From JBAYNW01 sp041678605 (lineage in GTDB: Bacteria; Cyanobacteriota; Vampirovibrionia; Gastranaerophilales; Gastranaerophilaceae), in contig JBAYNW010000002.1 in the NCBI GenBank assembly GCA_041678605.1, positions 1-64,000 of the forward strand: a stretch of DNA of 64,000 nucleotides. The letters are read 5' to 3'. This document shows, piece after piece, positions 41,591-50,706 of the stretch. The position numbers were made by a program, and so were the translations under genes. A model generated the notes under the pieces. That model ran no database searches. It was not told the DNA's origin and saw only the letters and a program-made list of their open reading frames with translations. Each line of letters starts with the position of its first letter. Position 1 is the first letter of the stretch.

Positions 41591-43242
41591 TACATCATGC
41601 CGCCCATACCACCCATGCCGGCCATTGCCGACATATCAGGCATTGCAGGTTTATCTTCCTGAATTTCCACAACCGCCGCTTCTGTTGTCAACAGCATTGA
41701 AGCAACTGACGCTGCGTTTTCCAATGCGGAGCGGGTAACTTTTGCAGGGTCAACGATTCCTGATTTAATCATATCGGCAAATTCGTTTTTCAGTGCATCA
41801 TAGCCGAAAGCATCTTTTTCCGCTCTGACTCTGTCGATTACAACGTCGCTTTTTGCACCGGCGTTATTGGCAATTAACCTCAAAGGAACGTCAAGTGCTG
41901 AGGTTAGAATTTTGAACCCGATTTTTTCGTCATCCGTTTCAAATTTTTCAGAAGAAATCTTGTTTTCAAGTTCTTGCTGAACACGAATCAAAGCGACGCC
42001 GCCGCCCGGAACTATTCCTTCTTCGTTGGCAGCACGGGTTGCGTTAAGAGCGTCTTCTATTCTAAGCTTTCTTTCTTTTAATTCAACTTCAGTTGCCGCA
42101 CCAACTTCAATAACGGCAACACCGCCTGAAAGTTTCGCCATGCGTTCCTGAAGTTTTTCCTTGTCGTAGCTGGAATCAGAAGCTTCTATCTGTTTTTTAA
42201 TCAACTTGATTCTTTCTTCGACGGCCTTTTTCGTTTCGTCACCGACAACGACCGTTGTTTCATCTTTTGTAACGGTAACCCTTTTGGCATGTCCCATCAT
42301 TTGAGTTGTAACGTTTTCAAGCTTAATGCCGAGTTCTTCGGTGAACATTTCGCCGCCTGTTAAAACAGCGATATCTTCAAGCATATCTTTTCTTCTGTCG
42401 CCAAATCCAGGAGCCTTGACTGCCACAGCCCTGAGAACTTTTCTCATTGTGTTGACAACGAGTGTTGCCAAAGCTTCGCCTTCAACGTCTTCCGCAATTA
42501 ACAGAAGTGAACGGCCGTCACGTGCAACCTGTTCCAAAACAGGAACAAGGTCAGCTATTAAATTGATTTTTTTATTAACACAAAGTACGTAAGCGTCTTC
42601 CAGCACTGTTTCCATACGTTCGGCGTCGGTTACGAAGTAAGGCGAAATGTAGCCTTTGTCGAACTGCATTCCCTCAACAACTTTCAAATTTACTCCGAAA
42701 GATTTTGATTCTTCGACTGTTATAACACCGTCATGTCCGACTTTTTCCATCGCTTCGGCAATCCATCCGCCGATTTCTTTGTTGTTGCCGGCTGAAATTG
42801 TTGCGACCTGAGCGGTTTCTTCTTTTGTGTTAACTGCTTTTGACATGGATTTGATTTTAGCAATTGACATCTCAACTGCTCTGTCAATTCCGCGTTTCAT
42901 ACCCATAGGGTTGGCACCGGCGGTAAGGTTCTTCAATCCTTCTTTAACGATTGCCTGAGCCAAAACGGCTGCGGTTGTTGTGCCGTCACCGGCGACATCG
43001 TTTGTTTTGGAAGAAACTTCCTTTAACAGTTGGGCTCCGGCGTTTTCAAGTCCGTCTTTAAGCTCGATTTCTTTTGCGATTGTCACTCCGTCGTTGACTA
43101 TTTGGGGTGCCCCGAATTTCTTTTCTAATATTACATTGCGGCCCTTTGGTCCTAATGTTACTTTTACAGCGTCTGCTACCGCATCAATCCCTTTTAGAAG
43201 GCTTTTGCGTGCTTCTTCCTGAAAAACTATACGTTTACTCAT
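41590..43242 (-). CDS. groEL: Chaperonin GroEL (60 kDa)
   Basis: A 550-residue chaperonin of usual length, forming the double-ring folding chamber with GroES. Family segments: LGPKGRNVILEK, NDGVTIAKEIEL, DGTTTAAVLAQAI, the apical domain around 190-375, AALNATRAANEEGIVPGGG-type hinge (DALNATRAANEEGIVPGGGV region) and the C-terminal MSAMAGMGGMGGMM tail. AGGAGA precedes the ATG. It follows groES by 19 nt. No CIRCE (HrcA) element is visible upstream of groES. Confidence 0.98.
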   Translation of the reverse strand: MSKRIVFQEEARKSLLKGIDAVADAVKVTLGPKGRNVILEKKFGAPQIVNDGVTIAKEIELKDGLENAGAQLLKEVSSKTNDVAGDGTTTAAVLAQAIVKEGLKNLTAGANPMGMKRGIDRAVEMSIAKIKSMSKAVNTKEETAQVATISAGNNKEIGGWIAEAMEKVGHDGVITVEESKSFGVNLKVVEGMQFDKGYISPYFVTDAERMETVLEDAYVLCVNKKINLIADLVPVLEQVARDGRSLLLIAEDVEGEALATLVVNTMRKVLRAVAVKAPGFGDRRKDMLEDIAVLTGGEMFTEELGIKLENVTTQMMGHAKRVTVTKDETTVVVGDETKKAVEERIKLIKKQIEASDSSYDKEKLQERMAKLSGGVAVIEVGAATEVELKERKLRIEDALNATRAANEEGIVPGGGVALIRVQQELENKISSEKFETDDEKIGFKILTSALDVPLRLIANNAGAKSDVVIDRVRAEKDAFGYDALKNEFADMIKSGIVDPAKVTRSALENAASVASMLLTTEAAVVEIQEDKPAMPDMSAMAGMGGMGGMM

Positions 43243-43261
43243 TTTATATTCTCCTTATAAC

Positions 43262-43549
43262 CTACTCTATTACTCCCAAAACATCTTTAATTGAGATGAT
43301 TTTCAGGTTTTCATTGCCGACTTTGACATCGGTGCCTGAATATTTTGCGAAAAGTATAATTTCGCCGACCTTGACATCCATCGGTTCTCTCTCGCCGCTG
43401 TCAAGAGTTTTGCCTTGACCTACCGCAATGATTTCACCTTTTTGTGATTTTTCTTTTGCACTGTCGGGAATAAAAATTCCGCCCGAAGTTTGTTCTGTGT
43501 CTTCAATAACTTTGATAACAATTTTGTCTGCCAATGGTTTGATTGCCAT
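43262..43549 (-). CDS. groES: Co-chaperonin GroES (10 kDa)
   Basis: A 95-residue lid protein for GroEL. Features: IKPLADKIVIKVIEDTEQTS, the mobile loop GGIFIPDSAKEKSQKG and KYSGTDVKV. The ATG at 43549 has AAGGAGCG upstream; upstream in-frame codons read through repeat-type sequence and have none. TATAAT lies 29 nt before the start. Expressed with groEL. Confidence 0.97.
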   Translation of the reverse strand: MAIKPLADKIVIKVIEDTEQTSGGIFIPDSAKEKSQKGEIIAVGQGKTLDSGEREPMDVKVGEIILFAKYSGTDVKVGNENLKIISIKDVLGVIE

Positions 43550-43760
43550 GATTGTTCGCTCCTTCTTTTGCTTATTATAACTTTTACTTTTTGAGGGTTG
43601 GAGGGTTAGCTTTAAAAAAGCCAAACTTCTAACCTTCTAAACCTCTAATCTTCCATACTATATCATTAAAATCATCAAATGTAAATTTTTCTTAAAATAT
43701 TAACAAAAAATTAATTGTTTTGTTTTATAACACATGTAATAACTAAAAAGGAAGCAAATT

Positions 43761-44270
43761 ATGAACGTATCATTCACAGGAATACAAAACGCAGGGGCCA
43801 TAAATATTCTTGACAATCAAAGATTTGTTTGTCAATTGACCGACAAAGGCTCAAAGGATTTGTCAGAATTTGAAGGAGTTCTTAAAAAATTTCCTGACCC
43901 GTTAAATCTCGGGTTTTTAAGGATGGATATCTGGAATTATCCTGCAGACGGGATGGATTTAGACTTCTTTCTCAATAATAAGCCCCTCAAGATGCAAGAT
44001 GAAAACCTGAATACTTTTAGTAAGCTTGCAAAAATGTTTAAATCAATAATCGAAAGCAAGGAGGGCTTTTTTGTCTCAAAAGATTACCTCGAAGATATGG
44101 ATTGTGCAAAAAACTTTATGGATGGTTTTATTGAAGCAGAACCTAACGTAATAGAAAGTTTTCAGCAAAACTTACCGTTTAAAGATTATCATAGTATGGA
44201 AGATGTTAAAAAATCGGCAAAGTTTGCTTTTGAGTCAATAACCGAATCTATAAAGAAGTTTCTAAAATAG
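43761..44270 (+). CDS. Small NVSFTG-motif protein, pair member A
   Basis: A 169-residue acidic protein, opening MNVSFTGIQNAG. The first 23 bases of the gene are identical to the first 23 of its downstream neighbour. No signal peptide, membrane span or known domain. AAGGAAG lies 8 nt before the ATG. With the neighbour 27 nt on it forms an operon of two distant paralogues. Unknown function. Confidence 0.65.
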   Translation: MNVSFTGIQNAGAINILDNQRFVCQLTDKGSKDLSEFEGVLKKFPDPLNLGFLRMDIWNYPADGMDLDFFLNNKPLKMQDENLNTFSKLAKMFKSIIESKEGFFVSKDYLEDMDCAKNFMDGFIEAEPNVIESFQQNLPFKDYHSMEDVKKSAKFAFESITESIKKFLK

Positions 44271-44297
44271 CTTTAATAAATAATGGAGATTAAAAAT

Positions 44298-44831
44298 ATG
44301 AACGTATCATTCACAGGAATTAAAAACGTAGGGACACTGACTTTCAGTGTGGACGGAATATACAAAAAAGTGACCCGTATGATTGCCGTACTTGACGGTG
44401 AAGATTTGGTGAATTTTAAAAAAATGCTGAGAGACAACGATTTCAATACCAAACTTAAAAACGATGTATTGCAAATAGACGCCTTTGAGGATAGAGACCC
44501 GAATTTTCCTGCCCGTAATTTAAACAACATCACAATAAACACCGAAAACTTGCTCCCTGACCCCAGAGACTTGACTGTATTGCACAAAACATCCAAACTT
44601 TTGCAAAAGATTTTTATGAGAATAGATGAAGAGCTGGCTGTTTCAAGCGATTATATTTACAACAGAGAGTTCGCCCAAAATTCAATAGAAGTTGTTAAGG
44701 GTGACCAGATTGCAATAAATCATACTCCGCCTGAAGTTATACACAATCCTGACAACGTAAGAGCCAACGCTTTTACCATTTTTAGTGTAATTGAAAATAC
44801 AATTGACGAAATCAGAACAATGCTTACTTAA
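44298..44831 (+). CDS. Small NVSFTG-motif protein, pair member B
   Basis: A 177-residue paralogue of the preceding gene; both open MNVSFTGI. I start at ATG 44298 (GGAG 9 nt upstream) because that aligns the common N-terminus; an in-frame ATG at 44283 is possible. The body (LDGEDLVNFKKMLRDNDFN; LHKTSKLLQKIFMRIDEELA) is mostly helical and soluble. Unknown function. Confidence 0.65.
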   Translation: MNVSFTGIKNVGTLTFSVDGIYKKVTRMIAVLDGEDLVNFKKMLRDNDFNTKLKNDVLQIDAFEDRDPNFPARNLNNITINTENLLPDPRDLTVLHKTSKLLQKIFMRIDEELAVSSDYIYNREFAQNSIEVVKGDQIAINHTPPEVIHNPDNVRANAFTIFSVIENTIDEIRTMLT

Positions 44832-44870
44832 TCTTAATTACGGGAATTCTTAAAAAAAAATAAATTTAAC

Positions 44871-44898
44871 TTGTTTATGTTTCTTGTTAAACTATAAT
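44871..44898 (+). promoter_or_regulatory. Promoter of grpE
   Basis: TTGTTT, 16-bp spacer, TATAAT, 35 bp before the grpE ATG. Confidence 0.5.
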
Positions 44899-44933
44899 AG
44901 TATTAGTTTCACAATAAAATATGGAGAAAAAAA

Positions 44934-45509
44934 ATGAAACATAAACACAAAAAGGAAGAAGGAAATAATCCTTTCAAAACAGAAGATGCAAAGGTACCCG
45001 GATGCAAAGATACAGAGAAGAATGGGGAAGAAAATCTTTCAACCGTTCAACCTCTCGACCTTTCAACTAAACTTCAAGAGGATTTTGACAATCTTAACAA
45101 CCAATATTTGAGGCTGGCGGCGGATTTTGACAATTATCGCAAAAGACAGGCTCAGGAAAGAGAAACCCTAATCCGCTACGGTGCCGAAGATGCCATGAGA
45201 AAATTAATCGAGGTTCTTGATAACTTTGACAGAGCCAAGCAGTCAATCGACGGTACAGATGACGTTAATCAGGTCAAAGAAAGCTTTAATGTGCTTTATA
45301 ACCAGCTTTTCGACAATCTTTCCAAGCTCGGACTTGAAGTAATTGACTCTCAGGGCAAGGAATTTGACCCGAATTTTCATGAAGCGGTTATGCAAACCCC
45401 AACCGGCGAACACCCCGAAAATCATGTTATAATGGAGTTACAAAAGGGCTACAAATTTGGGGATAAGGTGTTGCGGCCTGCGTTGGTGAATGTAGCGACA
45501 AACGAGTAA
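44934..45509 (+). CDS. grpE: Nucleotide exchange factor GrpE
   Basis: A 191-residue DnaK exchange factor: long N-terminal coiled coil (LNNQYLRLAADFDNYRKRQA), then the beta domain (GKEFDPNFHEAVMQTPTGEH, GYKFGDKVLRPALVNVA). TGGAGA precedes the ATG. Residues about 36-47 (STVQPLDLSTKL) are encoded by an octamer repeat identical in style to the spacer after the gene. The usual neighbour dnaK is absent; dnaJ follows directly. Confidence 0.95.
   Translation: MKHKHKKEEGNNPFKTEDAKVPGCKDTEKNGEENLSTVQPLDLSTKLQEDFDNLNNQYLRLAADFDNYRKRQAQERETLIRYGAEDAMRKLIEVLDNFDRAKQSIDGTDDVNQVKESFNVLYNQLFDNLSKLGLEVIDSQGKEFDPNFHEAVMQTPTGEHPENHVIMELQKGYKFGDKVLRPALVNVATNE
45038..45073. repeat. Octamer-type repeat inside grpE
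   Basis: CTTTCAACCGTTCAACCTCT then CGACCTTTCAACTAAA. Period 8; matches the units at 45566-45600 and in tsaD. Confidence 0.75.
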
Positions 45510-45518
45510 AGGAATAAG

Positions 45519-45600
45519 GTTGAACGGTCGAACAGTTGAATGGTCGAACGGTTTTTAAAAATTAAACCTTTCAACTTTTCGACCATTCGACTTTTCAACT
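45519..45600. repeat. Inverted octamer repeats between grpE and dnaJ
   Basis: Four GTYGAAYR-type octamers (GTTGAACGGTCGAACA, then GTTGAATGGTCGAACG) face four complementary ones (CTTTTCGACCATTCGA and neighbours) round TTTTTAAAAATTAA, giving a long imperfect hairpin. Confidence 0.8.
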
Positions 45601-45620
45601 AAATAAGGAATTAATAAACA

Positions 45621-46751
45621 ATGTCAGATTATTACGATATACTGGGAGTGAGCAAAGACGCGGAGAAGGACGAAATCAAGGGTGCTTTTAGAAAAAAAGC
45701 CAGAGAGTGCCACCCCGACGTTAACAAAGCTCCGGATGCCGAAAAGAAATTTAAAGAACTCGGAAAAGCTTACGAAACATTGATGGACGACGAAAAACGT
45801 TCATTATACGACCGATACGGCGAAGACGGGCTTAAAAATGCCGGATTTGACAACGGCGGACCTTTCGCCGGCGGATTTGGCGATTTAAACGATATTTTCA
45901 ACTCAGTTTTCGGAAATATGGGAGGATTTGGTTTTTCCAGACAGGTTGACCCGAACGCACCTCAGCGTGGTGACGATTTGAGGGTTGATATCGAAATCGA
46001 ATTTGAAGAGGCAGTTTTCGGGATTACAAAAGAAATTAAAATTGACCACCTTGAAACGTGTTTGGCATGCAAAGGCACAGGATCAGAACCCGGCAGCAGA
46101 CCCACAACATGCCCGACCTGCGGCGGTTCGGGGAAAGTTCAGCAATCGACCCAAACGATTTTGGGCCATTTCACACAAATTACAACATGCCCCGATTGTA
46201 TGGGCAAAGGAATAAAAATTCAAAATCCTTGCAAAGCCTGCAAGGGTTACGGCAGAATTGAAAGAGAAAAATCAATTGAACTAAAAATTCCGGCCGGAGT
46301 CGATAACGGCTCTAAAATGCGTCTTTCGCACGAAGGCGATGCGGGCAAAAACGGCGGGGCCGAAGGAGATTTGTATGTGGTTTTGCACGTTAAATCGTCC
46401 GACTACTTCAAGCGTGACGGGATAAACGTCTTAACTAAACTGGAAATCTCTCCTGCACAGGCCGTTCTGGGCGATGAAATAACAATAAAAACCCTCGACG
46501 GGGAAAAAGCGGTAAATATTTCCGCAGGTTCTCAAAACGGGGATTTCATAAGGATAAAAGGTGCGGGTGTTCCTCACCTTGGAAGAAGCTCCCAACGCGG
46601 CGAGCATATTGTGGTTTTAGACGTAAAAACTCCAACCGCCTTGTCTGATGAAGAAAAACAGCTTTATAAAAAATTATACGAGATTAACACAAAGAAAAAA
46701 TTCCACGAAAAGGAAAGCATTATTGATAAGGTTAAAGGGGTATTTAATTAA
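45621..46751 (+). CDS. dnaJ: Chaperone protein DnaJ (type I)
   Basis: A 376-residue Hsp40. J domain with HPD (ECHPDVNKAPDAEKKF), Gly/Phe-rich linker (GGPFAGGFGDLNDIFN), four zinc repeats (CLACKGTG, CPTCGGSG, CPDCMGKG, CKACKGYG) and the C-terminal substrate domains. It stimulates DnaK ATPase and binds substrates. AAGGAATT lies before the ATG. In operon order after grpE but split from it by 111 bp of repeats. Confidence 0.98.
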   Translation: MSDYYDILGVSKDAEKDEIKGAFRKKARECHPDVNKAPDAEKKFKELGKAYETLMDDEKRSLYDRYGEDGLKNAGFDNGGPFAGGFGDLNDIFNSVFGNMGGFGFSRQVDPNAPQRGDDLRVDIEIEFEEAVFGITKEIKIDHLETCLACKGTGSEPGSRPTTCPTCGGSGKVQQSTQTILGHFTQITTCPDCMGKGIKIQNPCKACKGYGRIEREKSIELKIPAGVDNGSKMRLSHEGDAGKNGGAEGDLYVVLHVKSSDYFKRDGINVLTKLEISPAQAVLGDEITIKTLDGEKAVNISAGSQNGDFIRIKGAGVPHLGRSSQRGEHIVVLDVKTPTALSDEEKQLYKKLYEINTKKKFHEKESIIDKVKGVFN

Positions 46752-46791
46752 TAATTGTACAAATAAAAGCGTTCTTGGTATAATTTATCAT

Positions 46792-46885
46792 GTCATTGCG
46801 AACCCTTCAGGGTGAAGCAATCCAAAGTAATTAATTTAATTTAAATCTCTTGGATTGCTTCGTCGTTCCACTCCCCGCAATGACG
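46792..46885. repeat. Chromosomal 'TCATTGCGA...GAAGCAATCC' palindrome
   Basis: GTCATTGCGAACCCTTCAGG, GAAGCAATCC, then inverted GGATTGCTTCGTCGTTCC and CGCAATGACG. A widespread bacterial repeat type; shorter pieces lie at 39605-39770 and 8090-8140. Confidence 0.75.
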
Positions 46886-46945
46886 TGAACGCTCTTTAGC
46901 ATAGGCTAGAACATTTACCCGTAATGACACAAAAAAGGGAACTAA

Positions 46946-48400
46946 ATGAAAAAGATACTTTTAACTTTAATAATAATGGCAACATGTGCGGCAAATGTTT
47001 TTGCGGCGAAAGTTCCTGATAACGTTAAAAATCTGGTGAAAAAAGACTTTGCACAGGCAGATTTCAGGTTTGACGGACTTATTACCCTGCCTGACGGAAC
47101 GCTTTATTTGCCTTTGTATCCAGCATTGGTTAAAAAACCCGAAAAACTGGAGGTTAGAAGCACTATTCCGGCTAATAAAACTCTAACCGACAAGCCCGAA
47201 GTAGTAATTTTGAACAACGATTTCGTGTTTTTGAAAATTCTGACCGACCAAAAGGGAAGAAAAACAGTTTTGAATATAAAAGAGCCGCCGATTGAAGTAA
47301 GAACAGGGCTTTTGCCTCAAGACATGCTTGTTCCGACGGGGCTTATTATTCCGGATAACATAAAAGGAATTATCGGAAACCTTCAAATTCCGACCGCTCA
47401 AGATGCGGGGCTGAGAATTAAAGCCGAACCTTTTTTGGAACACAAAACCGTTAAAACTTCTCAGGCGACAAAAAATTTGGTTTCAAAAGTGCCTCAGCTG
47501 CAAAATAAAACGCTCTACATTGCGACCTGCTATTCCAAGAATATTCAGGTGGTGCAAAATGAAGAGAGCCAGCCTGAATATGCTCTTGCTCAAAAGGCCA
47601 TTCCGATTGATATTAAGGCCACGCCTGACGACAAGTTTCTGCTCGTAACAACTTATTCAAAAACTTTCGTCGACGTAATTTCGCTTGCAGACGAAAGAGT
47701 TATCAAGCAAATCGATTTAACGGCTCAGCCGGCAGAAATCGTCATCGACAAATTGAACAACAGGGCATACATTTCAAGCGGCAGCACTTCAAGCATATAC
47801 ATAATCGACCTAAACACCATGGTGCTTAAACAAAAAATTAAAGTAAAGGGCATGTGCCAAAAACTTTACCTGAGTGATGACGGCACAAAATTATTCTACG
47901 TCGACAAAAAAACCAACGACGTTTGGGCGATTGAACTTGATAATGAATTTGTTATCAAAAATATCGGAAGCTTCCCGAATGTTTCCAGAATAGCCTTTAC
48001 TCAAGGAAAAATTTACATAACAAGCCGAACAAAAAACAGGCTCGCAATCGTCGATTACGTAACTATGGGATTGATAAAAGAAATCGACGTTGAAGCAAAA
48101 CCGATTGACATGCTTGTTTATAAAGACAATCTGTACGTTTTATCCGCACAGAATAATGTCGTTCAAGTCATAAACACTGTTAACGACGAGATTACCGACA
48201 CTGTCCACTTAAACACAGCCGGCTTTTCAACGAAAATTTACCGGATTAAAAACACAAACATTGCACTTGTGACAGACACAAAAACCGATAAATATTCCGT
48301 TCTGGACCTTGATAAAAAACAGGTAATTAAAACTAATATACTTGAAATTCCGGTGAGTGAAATTGTTGTTGTGCCTACCGTGAAGAAAATCAATCGATAA
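46946..48400 (+). CDS. Secreted beta-propeller protein (YVTN/YncE-like)
   Basis: A 484-residue exported protein. Signal peptide MKKILLTLIIMATCAANVFA, then about 170 residues of unrecognised sequence, then a C-terminal propeller (about 180-480) with repeated blades such as ATPDDKFLLVTTYSKTFVDV, LNNRAYISSGSTSSIYIIDL and DGTKLFYVDKKTNDVWAI. Such propellers bind partners or ligands in the periplasm or at the surface. AAGGGA precedes the ATG. The end runs closely into the methyltransferase gene. Confidence 0.85.
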   Translation: MKKILLTLIIMATCAANVFAAKVPDNVKNLVKKDFAQADFRFDGLITLPDGTLYLPLYPALVKKPEKLEVRSTIPANKTLTDKPEVVILNNDFVFLKILTDQKGRKTVLNIKEPPIEVRTGLLPQDMLVPTGLIIPDNIKGIIGNLQIPTAQDAGLRIKAEPFLEHKTVKTSQATKNLVSKVPQLQNKTLYIATCYSKNIQVVQNEESQPEYALAQKAIPIDIKATPDDKFLLVTTYSKTFVDVISLADERVIKQIDLTAQPAEIVIDKLNNRAYISSGSTSSIYIIDLNTMVLKQKIKVKGMCQKLYLSDDGTKLFYVDKKTNDVWAIELDNEFVIKNIGSFPNVSRIAFTQGKIYITSRTKNRLAIVDYVTMGLIKEIDVEAKPIDMLVYKDNLYVLSAQNNVVQVINTVNDEITDTVHLNTAGFSTKIYRIKNTNIALVTDTKTDKYSVLDLDKKQVIKTNILEIPVSEIVVVPTVKKINR

Positions 48401-48410
48401 GAGGTGAGAA

Positions 48411-48986
48411 GTGGGAAGTGAGAAGAGTAGGTTGGGGTTTCTACCCCAACACCAAAAAATTCTTGAAGAACTGGAAAAAACGCAGCACGATTTTTGGAAT
48501 ATTTCGCGTGCGAGTGCTAATTTTTTAAATATGCTGATAAAAATTTCAGGTGCAAAAAAAGTTGTTGAGGTGGGAACTTCAAACGGATACTCCGGAATTT
48601 GGCTTGCAATGGCACTTAAGGAAACCGGCGGACACCTGACAACTATCGAATACTGGGAAAAAAGAATCATACTTGCTCGGGAAAACTTTAAAAAATGCGG
48701 CGTTGAAGATATCATAACAATCAAACAAGGCTCCGCCTGCGAAGTACTTGAGGAACTTGACGGAGAATTTGATTTTGTATTCATTGACGCAAACAAAAGC
48801 GAATATATAAAATATTTTGATATAATTAGCCCGAAATTGAAAAAAGGCGGAATAATTGCCGCCGACAATATCACTTCACACCCCGAAAAAGTCGCACCTT
48901 TCGTTGAAAAAATTAAATCCGACCCGAATTATCAGGTGGAAATTCTCGACCTGCCGGCCGGCATGCTGGTAGGACTAAAGAGTTGA
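48411..48986 (+). CDS. O-methyltransferase, N-terminus supplied by a REP palindrome
   Basis: A 191-residue SAM-dependent methyltransferase of the catechol/caffeoyl-CoA type: VEVGTSNGYSGIWLAMAL, TTIEYWEKRIILAREN and FDFVFIDANKSEYIKYFD are intact. The GTG start (GAGGTG upstream) lies in an octamer-style repeat (GAAGTGGGAAGTGAGAAGAG) and codons about 6-14 lie in a GTAGGTTGGGG palindrome, giving SRLGFLPQHQ. The family's own N-terminal helix (KILEELEKTQHDFWN) follows. Substrate unknown. Confidence 0.88.
   Translation: MGSEKSRLGFLPQHQKILEELEKTQHDFWNISRASANFLNMLIKISGAKKVVEVGTSNGYSGIWLAMALKETGGHLTTIEYWEKRIILARENFKKCGVEDIITIKQGSACEVLEELDGEFDFVFIDANKSEYIKYFDIISPKLKKGGIIAADNITSHPEKVAPFVEKIKSDPNYQVEILDLPAGMLVGLKS
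48427..48450. repeat. REP palindrome in the methyltransferase 5' end
   Basis: 24-bp copy identical to that at 15936, in frame. Confidence 0.85.
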
Positions 48987-49058
48987 AAAGTTTTTTTGTT
49001 TGATTTAAAATGTGTTAGATTAATTCTTTGTCATTGCAAAGAAAAACGAAGGAAATTC

Positions 49059-50675
49059 ATGAAACATTCAAGATATTCAGCCGTAATAATTGGGGGTGGC
49101 ATAGCGGGACTCTACGCAGCTTTAAAAATAGCCCAGCAAAGCAAGCTTTCTGACGGACTGCTTTTGATTACCAAATCCAAACTCGGGGAAAGTAATTCAA
49201 GATACGCACAGGGCGGAATTGTTGCGGTGTTAAGCGAAAACAAAAAGGATTCCACAAGCTTGCACATAAGCGATACGCTTAAAGCCGGTGCAGGATTAAG
49301 CGATTTTAATGTCACAAAATTCATCTCGGAAAATTCCGACAGAGTTATAAAAGATTTGCTCACTTTTGGTGTGGAATTTGATAAAAATGACAACAATGAT
49401 TTCTTTTTAACCCTTGAAGCCGCCCACAGTGTAAACAGAATTTTGCACTCAGGCGGGGACGCAACAGGCAGAGGGATAGAAAATGCCCTCGTTAAAAAAG
49501 TTGTTCAAAATCCTGACATTGAGGTATACGAAGAAACTCTGGCAGTTGAATTGCTGGTTAATTCGGACAGCGAATGCAAAGGTCTTGTCGCCTTTAACGA
49601 TTTGACACAAGAATACGAAGTAATATATTCATCGGCGGTCATTCTGGCTTCAGGCGGACTGGGACAGCTTTACAAGTACACGACAAACCCGAGTGTAGCA
49701 ACAGGCGACGGCATAGCAATAGCTTACAATGCCGGTGCGATAATTCAGGACATGGAATTTATACAATTTCACCCGACGGCACTTGCTCTGGACATAGACG
49801 AAAACAAATTTTTAATCTCGGAAGCAGTCAGAGGAGAAGGTGCGAAACTTATTGACGCAAAAGGCAGGGAATTTATGCACAAATACCATGCCAAGAAGGA
49901 GCTGGCACCCCGTGATATAGTTACCCGTGCAATTTTTAACGAAATGCAGGAACAAAATTTAGATAACGTTTATCTTGATTCTACTCATCTTGAAAAATCC
50001 ATGCTGCAAAAACGGTTCCCGAATATTACAAGAATTTGCGAAGAAAACGGAATCGATATCTCAAAAGACCTTATTCCGGTTTCGCCCGCTGCACACTATT
50101 CAATGGGTGGAATTAAAACAAATATTGAGGGAAGAACATCAATTCGCGGGCTTTATGCGATAGGCGAAGCCGCTTCAACAGGCCTGCACGGAGCAAACAG
50201 GCTCGCAAGCAATTCTCTGCTTGAGTGCGTCGTTTGTGCATACGAGCTGGCAGATTATCTGAGTTTCGCAAATCTCACCCCGCCAAAACAGATTGATGAA
50301 ACCATTAAAAGCATTGTGGATAAATATTCTCAAGAAACAGACTATGCCGAATACGACGTTGACAAATTAAAGGCTGAACTGCAGAATATTATGTGGGATT
50401 ATGTGGGGATTTTGAGGGATGAAAATTCGCTGGAAATTGCGGACGAAAAATTGCAAAAGCTTAAATCTGAATTTTCAAAAAACGCAAAATGTTTTAACAA
50501 GGGAGAATATGAATTTAAAAACATGCTGATTGTGGCACAACTGATAATTGATTCCGCACAAAAACGCAGGGAATCCCGCGGAGCACATTTCAGAACAGAT
50601 TACCAGCTTGCAAACGATGTGGCAGAACATAACTGTATGATGAAGAGCGAAAACGGACTGGTTTTTGTAGCGTAA
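49059..50675 (+). CDS. nadB: L-aspartate oxidase
   Basis: A 538-residue FAD enzyme oxidising L-aspartate to iminoaspartate, the first step of NAD synthesis. FAD motif IIGGGIAGLYAAL, NSRYAQGGIVAVL, DMEFIQFHPTAL, SPAAHYSMGGI and the C-terminal helical domain (RRESRGAHFRTDYQ) are typical. I use ATG 49059 (GAAGGAAAT upstream); the earlier in-frame codons at 48996 on have no site and are unlike the family. nadA is not in the window. Confidence 0.97.
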   Translation: MKHSRYSAVIIGGGIAGLYAALKIAQQSKLSDGLLLITKSKLGESNSRYAQGGIVAVLSENKKDSTSLHISDTLKAGAGLSDFNVTKFISENSDRVIKDLLTFGVEFDKNDNNDFFLTLEAAHSVNRILHSGGDATGRGIENALVKKVVQNPDIEVYEETLAVELLVNSDSECKGLVAFNDLTQEYEVIYSSAVILASGGLGQLYKYTTNPSVATGDGIAIAYNAGAIIQDMEFIQFHPTALALDIDENKFLISEAVRGEGAKLIDAKGREFMHKYHAKKELAPRDIVTRAIFNEMQEQNLDNVYLDSTHLEKSMLQKRFPNITRICEENGIDISKDLIPVSPAAHYSMGGIKTNIEGRTSIRGLYAIGEAASTGLHGANRLASNSLLECVVCAYELADYLSFANLTPPKQIDETIKSIVDKYSQETDYAEYDVDKLKAELQNIMWDYVGILRDENSLEIADEKLQKLKSEFSKNAKCFNKGEYEFKNMLIVAQLIIDSAQKRRESRGAHFRTDYQLANDVAEHNCMMKSENGLVFVA

Positions 50676-50706
50676 ATCAACTTTATGTGGACTTTATGGA
50701 GACATT

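Noticed and set aside
43550..43760. Search for a CIRCE element before groES
   Set aside because: No TTAGCACTC-N9-GAGTGCTAA or near match; the hairpin-like words present are of the general repeat type.
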